Part shown: positions 1 through 8,093 of the stretch, piece after piece
How positions within the stretch are numbered: position 1 is the first letter of the stretch
Layout of the letters: each line of letters opens with the position of its first letter
Source of the DNA: CAINEC01 sp046052065
Lineage (GTDB): Bacteria; Bacteroidota; Bacteroidia; AKYH767-A; OLB10
NCBI GenBank assembly: GCA_046052065.1
Contig: JBJOND010000020.1
Coordinates: 1-29,153, forward strand
DNA length: 29,153 nt
Reading direction: 5' to 3'
Program-made: the position numbers and the translations under genes
The notes under the pieces: model-generated
Told to the model about the DNA's origin: nothing
Database searches by the model: none
Seen by the model: the letters and a program-made list of their open reading frames with translations, nothing else

Positions 1-1514
1 GCTTTAAAACGTTGCCATACTTTTTCGTTCTTATCGCCTGCAGGACCAATTTTTTTCCATTCCTGTTGAAGACGAATCAACTCTTGCGTTGTGGCCTTCC
101 AATCAGTACTATCTTTTAAAGCTTCTGCTAATATACATAGCTCTGTTTTTTGCTGAAGATTATTAGCAAACTCCTGCTTTTTATTTTTGTAATAGTTGTC
201 CTTGTTTTTGAAAAACTGATCGCAGGTCGACTTAAAATTATTCCAAATAGTTTCATTACTTTCCTTAGGTGTAGGTCCGATTTTTCTCCACTCTGTTTGT
301 AATTCAAGTAATCGCTGTAATGCTTCTTGCCATTGCGTATGCTTTTCGTGATTTTCATTTACGATAACAGTGGCCCTCTCAAGCAATGCTGTTTTAGCAA
401 CTAAGTTTCCTTCGAATTGCTGTTGCTGCGCCTCATTATATTGACGTTTATTTTCAAATATTTTGTCAATGGCTTCTTTAAAACGCACCCAGATTTCAGT
501 GCGCTTCTCACGTGGAACTCCACCAATCTCTCTCCACTTATTTTGTAATGCTTGTGATTCTTGTATCGCTTTATTTAATGATGGTTCTAGCATCAACTCT
601 TCCGCACGCTCACACAATTGAATTTTCATTTCAAGATTTTTCTTCATTTCTAAATCTTGCAACTCACGATTCAATCGGATAAATTCAAAAAAGCGATCGC
701 TGTATAACTTATAAGTCATCCATAAATCATTCGCATTTTGCGGTGGAACAGGACCTACGCCTCTCCATTTTGCCTGAAGCTCATGAAACTCATTAAATGC
801 CTTCGACATATCTTCTTCTTTCTGCAAGATGTTTTTCATCTGAGAAAGAATTTCATGCTTTAATTTAAGATTAGCCTGACGGATCTTTTCTTGTCCCAGA
901 ACAAATTCGGAACGGCGTTTCTGATAATGCTTGTATGCGTCAAAGAATTTAATCTCTAGCTGATCTTGATAATCGAATTCTTCTTTTACGCCACCATCTT
1001 CTAAAAACTTAGCGAGGGCAACACTTTTTTCTTGCTGTACGATTCCTTGAAAGACATCACGTGCAGCATTCACTCTATTCTTAACAGCATTCACTTTTTC
1101 ATGCTTGCTGTAGGTTTCCATTTTTTCGAGAAGCTCTTGCTTAGATAACAGAGAAAAATCTTCATCTGGCTCTACTTCAGCCTCTACTTCTTCTATCTCC
1201 TCTACTGGCAACTGATTGAGATGTTCTTCTTCTTCATGAACCGCTGCTGCTGCTTCAATACTAGCGGGCTCTTCGTGAACCTCTAATACTACTTCGCTAC
1301 TAGCTGGCTCATCGTGAACCTCTGATACTGCTTCGTTAGAAGTTTCTTCGATAGCTGGCGCATGCTCAACAATCTCTTCTACTTGTTCCGTTGTTTCTTC
1401 AACAACTTTTTCTTCATTTACAGGAGAAGTGTTTTCGTTCTCCATTTCATTACCTTGGTTAAGGTTTTCTGATGCATCATCTTGATGCTCCATGTTCGCA
1501 GGATTCTGATCCAT
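1..1514 (-). CDS. DUF349 domain-containing protein (3' end outside window)
   Basis: The reading frame opens with ATG at 1514 (MDQNPANMEHQDD) and stays open to the window edge, giving 504 codons with the C terminus missing. The first ~130 residues are acidic and low in complexity (Glu-rich, with repeated VHEEPAS-like units), then a helical region carries at least four DUF349 repeats, each recognisable by the pattern W-R/K-x-I/V-G-x-x-P followed some residues later by an aromatic-rich WxxFK segment (for example KWREIGGVPREKRTEIWVRF and EWRKIGPTPKESNETIWNNF). DUF349 proteins are typical, highly expressed cytoplasmic proteins of Bacteroidota; their molecular role is not established. No signal peptide. 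It has its own promoter at 1611-1642, so it is probably transcribed apart from the upstream LOG gene. Family call is firm, function unknown. Confidence 0.9.
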   Translation of the reverse strand, partial: MDQNPANMEHQDDASENLNQGNEMENENTSPVNEEKVVEETTEQVEEIVEHAPAIEETSNEAVSEVHDEPASSEVVLEVHEEPASIEAAAAVHEEEEHLNQLPVEEIEEVEAEVEPDEDFSLLSKQELLEKMETYSKHEKVNAVKNRVNAARDVFQGIVQQEKSVALAKFLEDGGVKEEFDYQDQLEIKFFDAYKHYQKRRSEFVLGQEKIRQANLKLKHEILSQMKNILQKEEDMSKAFNEFHELQAKWRGVGPVPPQNANDLWMTYKLYSDRFFEFIRLNRELQDLEMKKNLEMKIQLCERAEELMLEPSLNKAIQESQALQNKWREIGGVPREKRTEIWVRFKEAIDKIFENKRQYNEAQQQQFEGNLVAKTALLERATVIVNENHEKHTQWQEALQRLLELQTEWRKIGPTPKESNETIWNNFKSTCDQFFKNKDNYYKNKKQEFANNLQQKTELCILAEALKDSTDWKATTQELIRLQQEWKKIGPAGDKNEKVWQRFK

Positions 1515-1610
1515 TTTTGAGATTTGTTTAGTACAGTTGGTTTCCCAACTCTAAGGGTTAATTACTGTTAATTATAAGAACACTTTTAATGCTTTTGTTA
1601 TCTAGAGGGG

Positions 1611-1642
1611 CAAATATACTTTATGCATATGTTAATTTACAA
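1611..1642 (-). promoter_or_regulatory. Predicted promoter for the DUF349 gene
   Basis: On the minus strand a perfect Bacteroidota -7 box TATATTTG (1618 down to 1611) lies 21 bases after a TTG (-33 element, 1642-1640). The predicted start of transcription near 1604 leaves a leader of about 90 bases before the ATG at 1514. Both elements match the known TTG-N19-23-TAnnTTTG consensus. The promoter falls just beyond the end of the LOG gene. Confidence 0.6.
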
Positions 1643-1688
1643 GGCCTAATACGTGAGTATTGCAAAAAGCTTGGTGAATGTATGTATT

Positions 1689-2279
1689 TTACACCTCATC
1701 ATTATGCAACCACTGTGGAAATGGAGGTGGATTGTAATGATTTAGCTGATGCATGAGCCTTCTAAAATCAGATTCTGTTTGTAACATATGTTGATGCACA
1801 GGCGATACAAATCCATTTTCACTCATTGATTTTATAAATGATAGTAGCCCATCAAAAAATCCTTCCGTGTTTAAAATCCCAACAGGCTTTTGATGTAATC
1901 CTAACTGTGCCCAAGTGAGAATTTCAAATAACTCGTCCATAGTTCCAAATCCTCCTGGCAAAGCGACAATTGCATCACACATTTCACTCATCATTAATTT
2001 GCGTTCATGCATCGAATTTACCTTATGCACTTCGGTTAAGCCTTCGTGAATAATTTCTTTTCGAGATAAAAAACTTGGAATCACTCCAGTTACATTTCCT
2101 CCTTTAGAAAGAGCGCCATCAGCAACAGCTCCCATCACGCCTATCATTGCGCCACCGTAAATCACTTTTATGTTGTGCTCTGCAAGGTATTGTCCGAATA
2201 AAAAAGCTTCTTCTTTGTACTTTGGAATGTTACCTTCTTTCGACCCACAAAAAACTAAAACACTATTAATCTTCTTCAT
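1689..2279 (-). CDS. LOG family (TIGR00730) nucleotide phosphoribohydrolase
   Basis: This 196-residue cytoplasmic Rossmann-fold protein belongs to the LOG family, often misnamed lysine decarboxylase. Members cleave the N-glycosidic bond of nucleoside 5'-monophosphates, including cytokinin ribotides, releasing the base and ribose 5-phosphate. The signature PGGFGTMDE sits near residues 108-116, the upstream MHERK motif near 90-94 and the early VIYGGA nucleotide-binding turn near 39-44; full family length. I start at the ATG at 2279; a GTG directly before it (2282) would add one residue. The start follows the stop codon of the BNR protein gene by three bases, so the two are translationally linked and co-transcribed, although nothing connects their functions. 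Physiological substrate cannot be read from the sequence. Confidence 0.9.
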   Translation of the reverse strand: MKKINSVLVFCGSKEGNIPKYKEEAFLFGQYLAEHNIKVIYGGAMIGVMGAVADGALSKGGNVTGVIPSFLSRKEIIHEGLTEVHKVNSMHERKLMMSEMCDAIVALPGGFGTMDELFEILTWAQLGLHQKPVGILNTEGFFDGLLSFIKSMSENGFVSPVHQHMLQTESDFRRLMHQLNHYNPPPFPQWLHNDEV

Positions 2280-2282
2280 CAC

Positions 2283-4955
2283 TTATTGAATTATAATTGC
2301 TGTTGAGCCCAAATAATTTTCTCCCTGCAATTTTATATAGTATAAACCTTTGGATAAATTTAATTGAATATTGTTTTTCTGATTCGCTTCCACTTCTTTT
2401 TCAAATACCTTTTTTCCTAAAGCATCTAAAACTATCATGCTCACTATTTCCTTTTTTATATCACTTAAATCTAATGTGAAGCTACCATTATTTATTGTCG
2501 GATAAATTTTGATATTAGATGCCGTTGACTGCTGTTGACTAGTTCCTGTTAATGTATTTAAATCGGTTTCCCATATTCCACGACCAAATGTAGATAGATA
2601 AATTTTATTGTTTGCTTGATTAAATTCAATATCAGTAGTAATGACATTAGGTAAACCTTGGCTATACAACACCCATGTGGTAGATGCAGAATCTAATTTA
2701 TAAACGCCAATATCAGTGGCCGCTAATAACATTGCTGTACCTGGAACATTCTTCACACAGTTTACAGGAATATTTGGAAGGTTATAGGTGATATTTTGCC
2801 AAGTTATACCGCTATTGCTACTCATAAATATTTTTTGTCCGTTAATAAACCCAGCAGTTGTAGCGTAAATAGTACTTGCATTTTGTCGGTTCACTTCAAC
2901 AGATGTAAAGTAAAGCGAATCTGGAAGGCCTGCAGTTCTATCAATCCATGAAATTCCTCCATTGGTTGAAACAAACAAAGCGCCTGGCTCATTATATTCA
3001 TAACGAACACGCCTAGCCGCTACCAATACATTCGGATTGCTTACACCCACAGCCAATGCAGAAAGTTCTACAGCGTTTCCGGTTGCAGTCGGGAAATTTG
3101 AAATAGCCTGCCATGTATTTCCATTATCAACTGATTTCACAACATTCTCAAAACCTATATAAAAAGTTCCTGGTTGTGTATAGTCTGCAATAACGGGAGT
3201 GGTCCACTCTCCTAATTCATTATTGACGTTAGGATAAAATCCAAGACTCGAAAATCCATTATCATTAGAATAATAAAAATTTCCATACTGACTACTACCT
3301 AACACTACATTATCGTCTAGTGGGTCTAAGTAATTATCCATTCCATCTCCACCAAATATGCACGACCACGAACTTCCATCAAAGTAAAACGTTGAATTAT
3401 CCTGTGATCCTGCGGCTATTCTTCCCGTCGCATTCTTGGAGCTTGATAATCGGTAAAAAGAAGTTACTCCCATTCCATTGCCAAGGTTGGTCCATTGAGT
3501 AGGCCAAGGAACACCGCTATTAGCGACGTTCCAAGTTTGACTGATTACATTACTCGTATGAGATAATCCGCCATCATGACAAACAAAAATATTTCCTGTT
3601 GATGGTTGTTGTTTGATAAAGTGCACATCTGCGTGAACGGTAGGGCCATAACTCAATGTCCAGTGACTAACAGGATTAAATGTTTGACCACCATCAATAC
3701 TCGCCCAAATGTTGATACCACCAACATACACCTCATCTTTATTAGTTTGATTTACGCACAATGCAAGATCGTATGTACCTTGCCCACCGCTACCATTTCC
3801 ATCATAATAATCGAGCAGGTTTAAACCCACATTCATGTTATTCCAAGTTTGACCTGCGTCTGTAGATTTATATAATCCTTGCATACCTCCACTCACATCA
3901 ACAGTTACTGCATAGATGCAATTTGGGTCACTTGGAGCGATGCATAATTTTGTTCGCTGAATTACGCCCGTTGGAGGGAACCCCGTATTGAGCATCGTCC
4001 ATGTCTGACCAAAATCAGTTGATTTATAAATAGCGGCATTCCCATCATTGGCATTTTTAACCCATCCACTTGCAGCATATAATATGTTGGGCGATGTCGG
4101 ATCCTGAATCATATCCCACATCAATGAATCTAAAGTTTTATTCCATGTTTGTCCTGCATCACTGCTTGTATAAACACCATTCACACCGCATGCTACTAAC
4201 TCATTTGTGTTAGTAGGATGAATAACTATTTCACGAATAAGAGAGGCATCTCCTTGCTGTAAATTAAAACTTAATCCAGTTGGTGTCCACGTTATACCCC
4301 CATCGTTAGTTTTATAAACACCTAACCCGTAATGCGTATTCCTTTTTCTACCACTCATAAACAATCCTATTCCCACATATTCGAAATCGCAGAGCGAGAT
4401 ATACATTTCATTTGGATTAAGCGGATTTATATCAATATCACTCACACGCGTAATTGGTAGCTGATCAGTTAAAGGCATCCATGTTTGTCCATTATCTGAT
4501 GTTTTCCAAACTCCACCTTGCGCAACACCTGCATAATAAGTACTAGGGTCGGTGGGATGAAAAGCAATACAATTTATACGTCCAATCCCATTCTCCAAAT
4601 AGCCCGTTAAATTGTTCGGGATACTAAATGGACCAACAGGTGTCCAATTGCCAGCGTTAATTTTACTGTTGTTGTTTTGTAACTTCTGATTGGCAATATC
4701 AATTAAATCATTCAGATAATCATCTGCAGAAATGTTATCGCCACGACCATCGGTATGCAGATACAAATCAGAAGCAAAACGTCGATACGATTTCCATCCT
4801 TTTACTTTTGATATATCCGTTTTCTTTTTCCATTCATTGAAATCTAATTCAGACTTTGAGAATGTAGTAGGTGATGTATTATCTTTTCTGAATGGTTGAG
4901 CAGAAAGAATGTAAACACTACAGATAAACGCGATTGTAAAAATTATTTTTTTCAT
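2283..4955 (-). CDS. Secreted BNR/VPS10-like repeat protein with T9SS type A sorting domain
   Basis: This 890-residue protein has a clear signal peptide (MKKIIFTIAFICSVYILSAQ). The body is a beta-propeller-like array of BNR (Asp-box) repeats of the form S/T-x-D-x-G-x-T-W, for example KTSDNGQTW, KTNDGGITW, TSSDAGQTW, KSTDFGQTW, KSTDAGQTW, KSVDNGNTW and VSTNGGISW, spread over about residues 150-790. This is the sialidase/sortilin-like fold, without a visible sialidase active site. From about residue 814 to the end is a type A C-terminal sorting domain (IYPTINNGSF, then ALGKKVFEKEV, LSKGLYYIKL), the signal that sends cargo through the type IX secretion system to the cell surface. Probable role: large secreted or surface protein, possibly adhesive or glycan-binding; no enzyme activity can be assigned. 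First gene of a pair with the LOG gene. Confidence 0.88.
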   Translation of the reverse strand: MKKIIFTIAFICSVYILSAQPFRKDNTSPTTFSKSELDFNEWKKKTDISKVKGWKSYRRFASDLYLHTDGRGDNISADDYLNDLIDIANQKLQNNNSKINAGNWTPVGPFSIPNNLTGYLENGIGRINCIAFHPTDPSTYYAGVAQGGVWKTSDNGQTWMPLTDQLPITRVSDIDINPLNPNEMYISLCDFEYVGIGLFMSGRKRNTHYGLGVYKTNDGGITWTPTGLSFNLQQGDASLIREIVIHPTNTNELVACGVNGVYTSSDAGQTWNKTLDSLMWDMIQDPTSPNILYAASGWVKNANDGNAAIYKSTDFGQTWTMLNTGFPPTGVIQRTKLCIAPSDPNCIYAVTVDVSGGMQGLYKSTDAGQTWNNMNVGLNLLDYYDGNGSGGQGTYDLALCVNQTNKDEVYVGGINIWASIDGGQTFNPVSHWTLSYGPTVHADVHFIKQQPSTGNIFVCHDGGLSHTSNVISQTWNVANSGVPWPTQWTNLGNGMGVTSFYRLSSSKNATGRIAAGSQDNSTFYFDGSSWSCIFGGDGMDNYLDPLDDNVVLGSSQYGNFYYSNDNGFSSLGFYPNVNNELGEWTTPVIADYTQPGTFYIGFENVVKSVDNGNTWQAISNFPTATGNAVELSALAVGVSNPNVLVAARRVRYEYNEPGALFVSTNGGISWIDRTAGLPDSLYFTSVEVNRQNASTIYATTAGFINGQKIFMSSNSGITWQNITYNLPNIPVNCVKNVPGTAMLLAATDIGVYKLDSASTTWVLYSQGLPNVITTDIEFNQANNKIYLSTFGRGIWETDLNTLTGTSQQQSTASNIKIYPTINNGSFTLDLSDIKKEIVSMIVLDALGKKVFEKEVEANQKNNIQLNLSKGLYYIKLQGENYLGSTAIIIQ

Positions 4956-4967
4956 TTTGTTTGATGC

Positions 4968-5144
4968 TTAAACTCCAAATTGAGGTAAGTGATGAACTAA
5001 ATTTATGTACATCTTAATACCCCATTGTTCAGTTGTTAAATGTCCGAAAAATTCATGAGGTTCTAATAGACAATTTGATGTACCACCTTCAGAAAATTGT
5101 AAAATCTTTTTTATCAATGCTACTTTTTCTGATTCGAAGCCATA
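4968..5144 (-). pseudogene. Remnant of a DUF1569 (DinB-like) gene, C-terminal end only
   Basis: The 322-base gap between the BNR gene and the next gene holds a 58-codon open stretch without a start codon, closed by TAA at 4970-4968 and preceded by an in-frame stop at 5147-5145. It reads EKVALIKKILQF, then EPHEFFGHLTTEQWG and finally INLVHHLPQFGV. The order H-x-F-F-G-x-L-T-x-x-x-W-G followed by HHLxQFGV is the C-terminal signature of DUF1569 proteins, four-helix bundle relatives of DinB/YfiT. The N-terminal two thirds are absent; bases 5148-5277 hold nothing recognisable. I read this as a decayed gene; it could also be a transferred fragment. Confidence 0.6.
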
Positions 5145-5277
5145 TTAACCCTTCATTTTAAGAATATAAGCGATGGATAAGACTAATTATTTTATCAAAT
5201 GATGGCTTTTATAAATAGATTGTAGCATATGATTAAGACTATAAGCGAAAGTTAATCTTAACTAAAAATTTAATTAA

Positions 5278-5904
5278 TCAATCATGAAAGCCTTTACCAT
5301 CTAAAATTTTGGTAATGTATTTTTGAATTCGCGAAGTTCTTGTGGCTGTTTGTTTAGCATCTGAAAAATAAATTAAATAACCACGTTGACGCCCTGGTGT
5401 TAGCTTATAAAATGCGCTTTCTAATTCAGGATTATCCTCAAACTCTTGTTTTAATTCAGCAATAATCTCTTTTTGTGATTTAGGTTTAAGTATTTTCTCA
5501 CCCGACTGTTCAATAACAATTGCTTCTTTAATATACTGAAGAATCACCTTTTCATACTTAATAATCTGCTTTGTATCTGTAAACTTAAATTGCCGTGCTA
5601 CATTCGAATTTTCATTAGGAGTAGCGAATAAATTTTTTGTATCCTTTAATAATGCACCTTTAAAAAAACTTAACGAACAATAGTCCTTGAAGGCCGCTAT
5701 TATTAAAATATTCTTGCCATCATTCGTATAACAAGGCATACTCCATTTAAGCTCTTCCGTTAATCCTGCATGAAGAACAATTGACCTTAATATGAGTAAC
5801 TCTTCCGACCAGCGATGCACTTTGCATTGAGCAGTTTGAAAATACTTACATCGTCCACAACCCTCCGTAAGATACTGATCAATTGAAATAATTTTTGAAG
5901 CCAT
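5278..5904 (-). CDS. DUF1801 / YdeI-OmpD-associated family protein
   Basis: This 208-residue soluble protein matches the two-part architecture of Bacteroidota YdeI-like proteins: a DUF1801 domain (about residues 35-130, with LKWSMPCYTNDGKNILIIA and the conserved CSLSFFKGALL) and a C-terminal bacteriocin-protection-like helical segment (LKQEFEDNPELESAFYKLTP, then GYLIYFSDAKQTATRTSRI). The family is linked in the literature to resistance to some peptides, but the biochemical role is unknown. Unusual is an N-terminal Cys cluster, C16-x2-C19-x7-C27-x2-H30, which could bind a metal; this is inference. A perfect -7 box TAAATTTG lies at 5931-5924, so the mRNA leader would be only about 13-16 bases. 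It stands alone on the minus strand. Confidence 0.75.
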   Translation of the reverse strand: MASKIISIDQYLTEGCGRCKYFQTAQCKVHRWSEELLILRSIVLHAGLTEELKWSMPCYTNDGKNILIIAAFKDYCSLSFFKGALLKDTKNLFATPNENSNVARQFKFTDTKQIIKYEKVILQYIKEAIVIEQSGEKILKPKSQKEIIAELKQEFEDNPELESAFYKLTPGRQRGYLIYFSDAKQTATRTSRIQKYITKILDGKGFHD

Positions 5905-6001
5905 TGAGTTATAAATTCAACAACAAATTTAAAAATAATATCGTGCGTTTCATATTACATTAAAATCCGTGTTTCTATTATAAGGATGATAATATCATAA
6001 A

Positions 6002-7606
6002 TTAATCTTCCACTACAATGATACGTTGCTGAGAATATTTTGAAGATTCAATTTTAATCAAATAACTACTTGATTTTACATTATCATTTAAGCTAACATC
6101 AATTATGTTTTCACCAATTTCTAAATTCTTAAGCACTTTTGTTTGAACTAAGGTGCCGTTTAAATGATAAATTTTTAGTCGTAAAACTTCTATTTCCTTT
6201 AATTCGATTTTGATCTTAAAATCACCAGTATTAGGATTTGGATAGATATCCATTAAAAAATCATCTGTCCGTGTATTTTCAGTAATTCCTGTTTGTATTC
6301 CTTTTATGAGACTAACTTTATAAATCTGACTGCTTGCTGTGCTTTGTGTTCCGTTATTCGTAAAAAAAATATTAGCTGCTGAACTATTAATTCCGCCATA
6401 GATATATCCAACCAAGGTTGTATCGAAAACCAAATCATCTAGTTTAAGTACTTCATTATTAAAGTGTGCATTTGACAAAACAGGAATAAACTCAGAACTT
6501 GCTCCAAAATAGCCGGGCATTTCTATTGGCATTTTATATTCCACCATACTTCCTAACGAATCTCTTGATACCATAGCCACCGTTTTTACAAATGGTACAT
6601 TATTATCTTGAACCAATATTCCTAAACTATCATAAAATTGAGCAATACCTCCAAAGAAAACAGTATGCATTTGCTTAGATAACTCGGAATAAACTGGAAG
6701 TGTTGCGCAATGATAGTGATTGTAATGTTGTTGAAAATTATTATTGACAAAATAATTAGTGCTATCAATTAACACGGTATTCAAATAAGGTAAATCAATA
6801 TTAGGTTGAAAGACACCTGAAAAAACTGAAATAGCTTCTTCTCCTGATGGTAAAATTTGTGGTACAGCATTATAGTCTCGCCGATGTAGATTTGCGGAAT
6901 CAACAATTTCGGTATAATGATTTATTGTTAGATTAATGCCATCATCCAACAAATCAAATTTTCTTATTGCATTAGTATATTGCTGCGTATAAGTTGCATG
7001 TCCCATTGGATTATAATCGCCATCAAACTTATTTCCACCAATTAAATAATAAATTTGATTTATCCTTTTTAAATGGCCACCTGTCACTGCAAATTTAGGA
7101 TCAGAAATTTGACGTATATAGGGTGAAATTGATGTATTATTTATAACAGCATTAATAACTTGAGGAATATCAATTGCAGTTAGTTGGTCAAAAGTTTTCC
7201 TACTGCTTGAAGTAAAATTATATCCATATCCACCAATTAAATACAAGTAATTTCCAGCTTGATGAAATTCCATATTGGTTGAAGATAGTTGCTCTCTAAT
7301 TGATGTAGATAAACTATCCAAGTTGCTTGTCCAGCTCATCTGACTCAAAGGGTCAATTACGATTAACTGATTATTATTACCAGCAATATTAAAAGAAGCG
7401 AATGGTTGTCGTCGATGTAATCCATCTAATCGTCCTCCAACAATCAACCATTTACCATCATGCTGACCAAATGCAAAAGACTGTAAACCTCCTACATTTG
7501 GAATTGTTAATGGTTCAATTGCAACTTGAAAAGGTAAAGACTGTGATAAACTAGTTGTAATTGACAACAAGACAATACAAACAACATTGAAAATAAATTT
7601 TAGCAT
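6002..7606 (-). CDS. Secreted kelch-like protein with T9SS type A sorting domain
   Basis: This 534-residue protein has an N-terminal signal peptide (MLKFIFNVVCIVLLSITTSL). Several kelch-like strands follow, each with a double glycine after hydrophobic residues: LIVGGRLDGL, YLYLIGGYGYN, YYLIGGNKFDG, GYIYGGINSSA. This suggests a six- or seven-bladed beta-propeller. From about residue 448 to the end is a type A sorting domain with the hallmark YPNPNTGDF, the mid-domain IYHLNGTLV and a final strand QRIIVVED, so the protein should be exported by the type IX secretion system. No catalytic motif is seen. Its promoter region carries a perfect -7 box and a CRP/FNR-type palindrome (separate entries), so expression probably responds to a global regulator of that family. 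The upstream neighbour is the signalling operon, which reads in the same direction but ends 92 bases earlier. Confidence 0.82.
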   Translation of the reverse strand: MLKFIFNVVCIVLLSITTSLSQSLPFQVAIEPLTIPNVGGLQSFAFGQHDGKWLIVGGRLDGLHRRQPFASFNIAGNNNQLIVIDPLSQMSWTSNLDSLSTSIREQLSSTNMEFHQAGNYLYLIGGYGYNFTSSSRKTFDQLTAIDIPQVINAVINNTSISPYIRQISDPKFAVTGGHLKRINQIYYLIGGNKFDGDYNPMGHATYTQQYTNAIRKFDLLDDGINLTINHYTEIVDSANLHRRDYNAVPQILPSGEEAISVFSGVFQPNIDLPYLNTVLIDSTNYFVNNNFQQHYNHYHCATLPVYSELSKQMHTVFFGGIAQFYDSLGILVQDNNVPFVKTVAMVSRDSLGSMVEYKMPIEMPGYFGASSEFIPVLSNAHFNNEVLKLDDLVFDTTLVGYIYGGINSSAANIFFTNNGTQSTASSQIYKVSLIKGIQTGITENTRTDDFLMDIYPNPNTGDFKIKIELKEIEVLRLKIYHLNGTLVQTKVLKNLEIGENIIDVSLNDNVKSSSYLIKIESSKYSQQRIIVVED

Positions 7607-7627
7607 ATTCTAATAAATTAGCAGAGC

Positions 7628-7635
7628 CAAAATTA
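7628..7635 (-). promoter_or_regulatory. -7 promoter box of the kelch-like protein gene
   Basis: The minus strand reads TAATTTTG, a perfect match to TAnnTTTG, 21 bases before the ATG at 7606. No TTG is found at the usual -33 spacing. The missing -33 element together with the palindrome at 7655-7674 suggests an activator-dependent promoter with transcription starting near 7623. Confidence 0.55.
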
Positions 7636-7654
7636 TCATTTAACATGGGAAATT

Positions 7655-7674
7655 AATGTGACCTATATCACATT
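7655..7674. promoter_or_regulatory. CRP/FNR-family operator (TGTGA-N6-TCACA)
   Basis: A perfect inverted repeat TGTGA-CCTATA-TCACA, extended by AA and TT on the outside, equals the canonical CRP half-sites with the correct six-base spacer. Its centre (7664.5) is about 41-42 bases before the start of transcription predicted from the -7 box at 7628-7635, the position expected of a class II activator site. Bacteroidota encode many CRP/FNR-family regulators; which one binds here cannot be told. Confidence 0.6.
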
Positions 7675-7697
7675 AGCCATTAAAAATAAAAAGGCAA

Positions 7698-8093
7698 TTA
7701 CATTGGATATGTCTCTATAATCCCTTTCAACTTTTCTATCGTTAGGGTCTTCTCGATAAATCCAGTAACTATAGGATAAGAAAGCGATTTTTCTTTATCG
7801 CGCTCTGCTAACGATGAACTTAAAACATAGATTCGAAGATCTTTGAATTTCTCCAATGGATATTTCATCAGCTCATCCAGATATTCAAAGCCATCCATTT
7901 CAGGCATTCGAATATCTAAGAATAAAAAATGAGGCATTTCATTTTTCCCCTCTAATGCATCTTGTAAGAATTGCAAACCTTCCGTGCTGGAATTAAACAA
8001 ATCTATTTGTGCTGTACCATCAACTGCCTTAATAACTTCTGTATGTAAGAAATTAAAAATCGTGTCGTCATCTACTAATAAAAATCTTCTCAT
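7698..8093 (-). CDS. Single-domain response regulator
   Basis: This 131-residue protein is a bare receiver domain with no output domain. The acidic pocket is D8-D9-D10 (LLVDDD), the phospho-acceptor is D60 in FLFLDIRMPEMDG, the switch serine lies in VLSSS (91-94) and the conserved lysine is K115 (IEKTL). The ATG overlaps the stop of the histidine kinase gene (ATGA, four bases shared), showing translational coupling. It is therefore the natural phosphorylation target of that kinase. Without a DNA-binding domain it must act by protein contact or as an intermediate of a phosphorelay; an Hpt protein is encoded 17 kb away in this window, but a link is speculation. Confidence 0.92.
   Translation of the reverse strand: MRRFLLVDDDTIFNFLHTEVIKAVDGTAQIDLFNSSTEGLQFLQDALEGKNEMPHFLFLDIRMPEMDGFEYLDELMKYPLEKFKDLRIYVLSSSLAERDKEKSLSYPIVTGFIEKTLTIEKLKGIIETYPM

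Noticed and set aside
2280..2282. GTG start for the LOG-family gene
   Set aside because: An ATG follows directly and gives the usual N terminus; the GTG would add only one residue.
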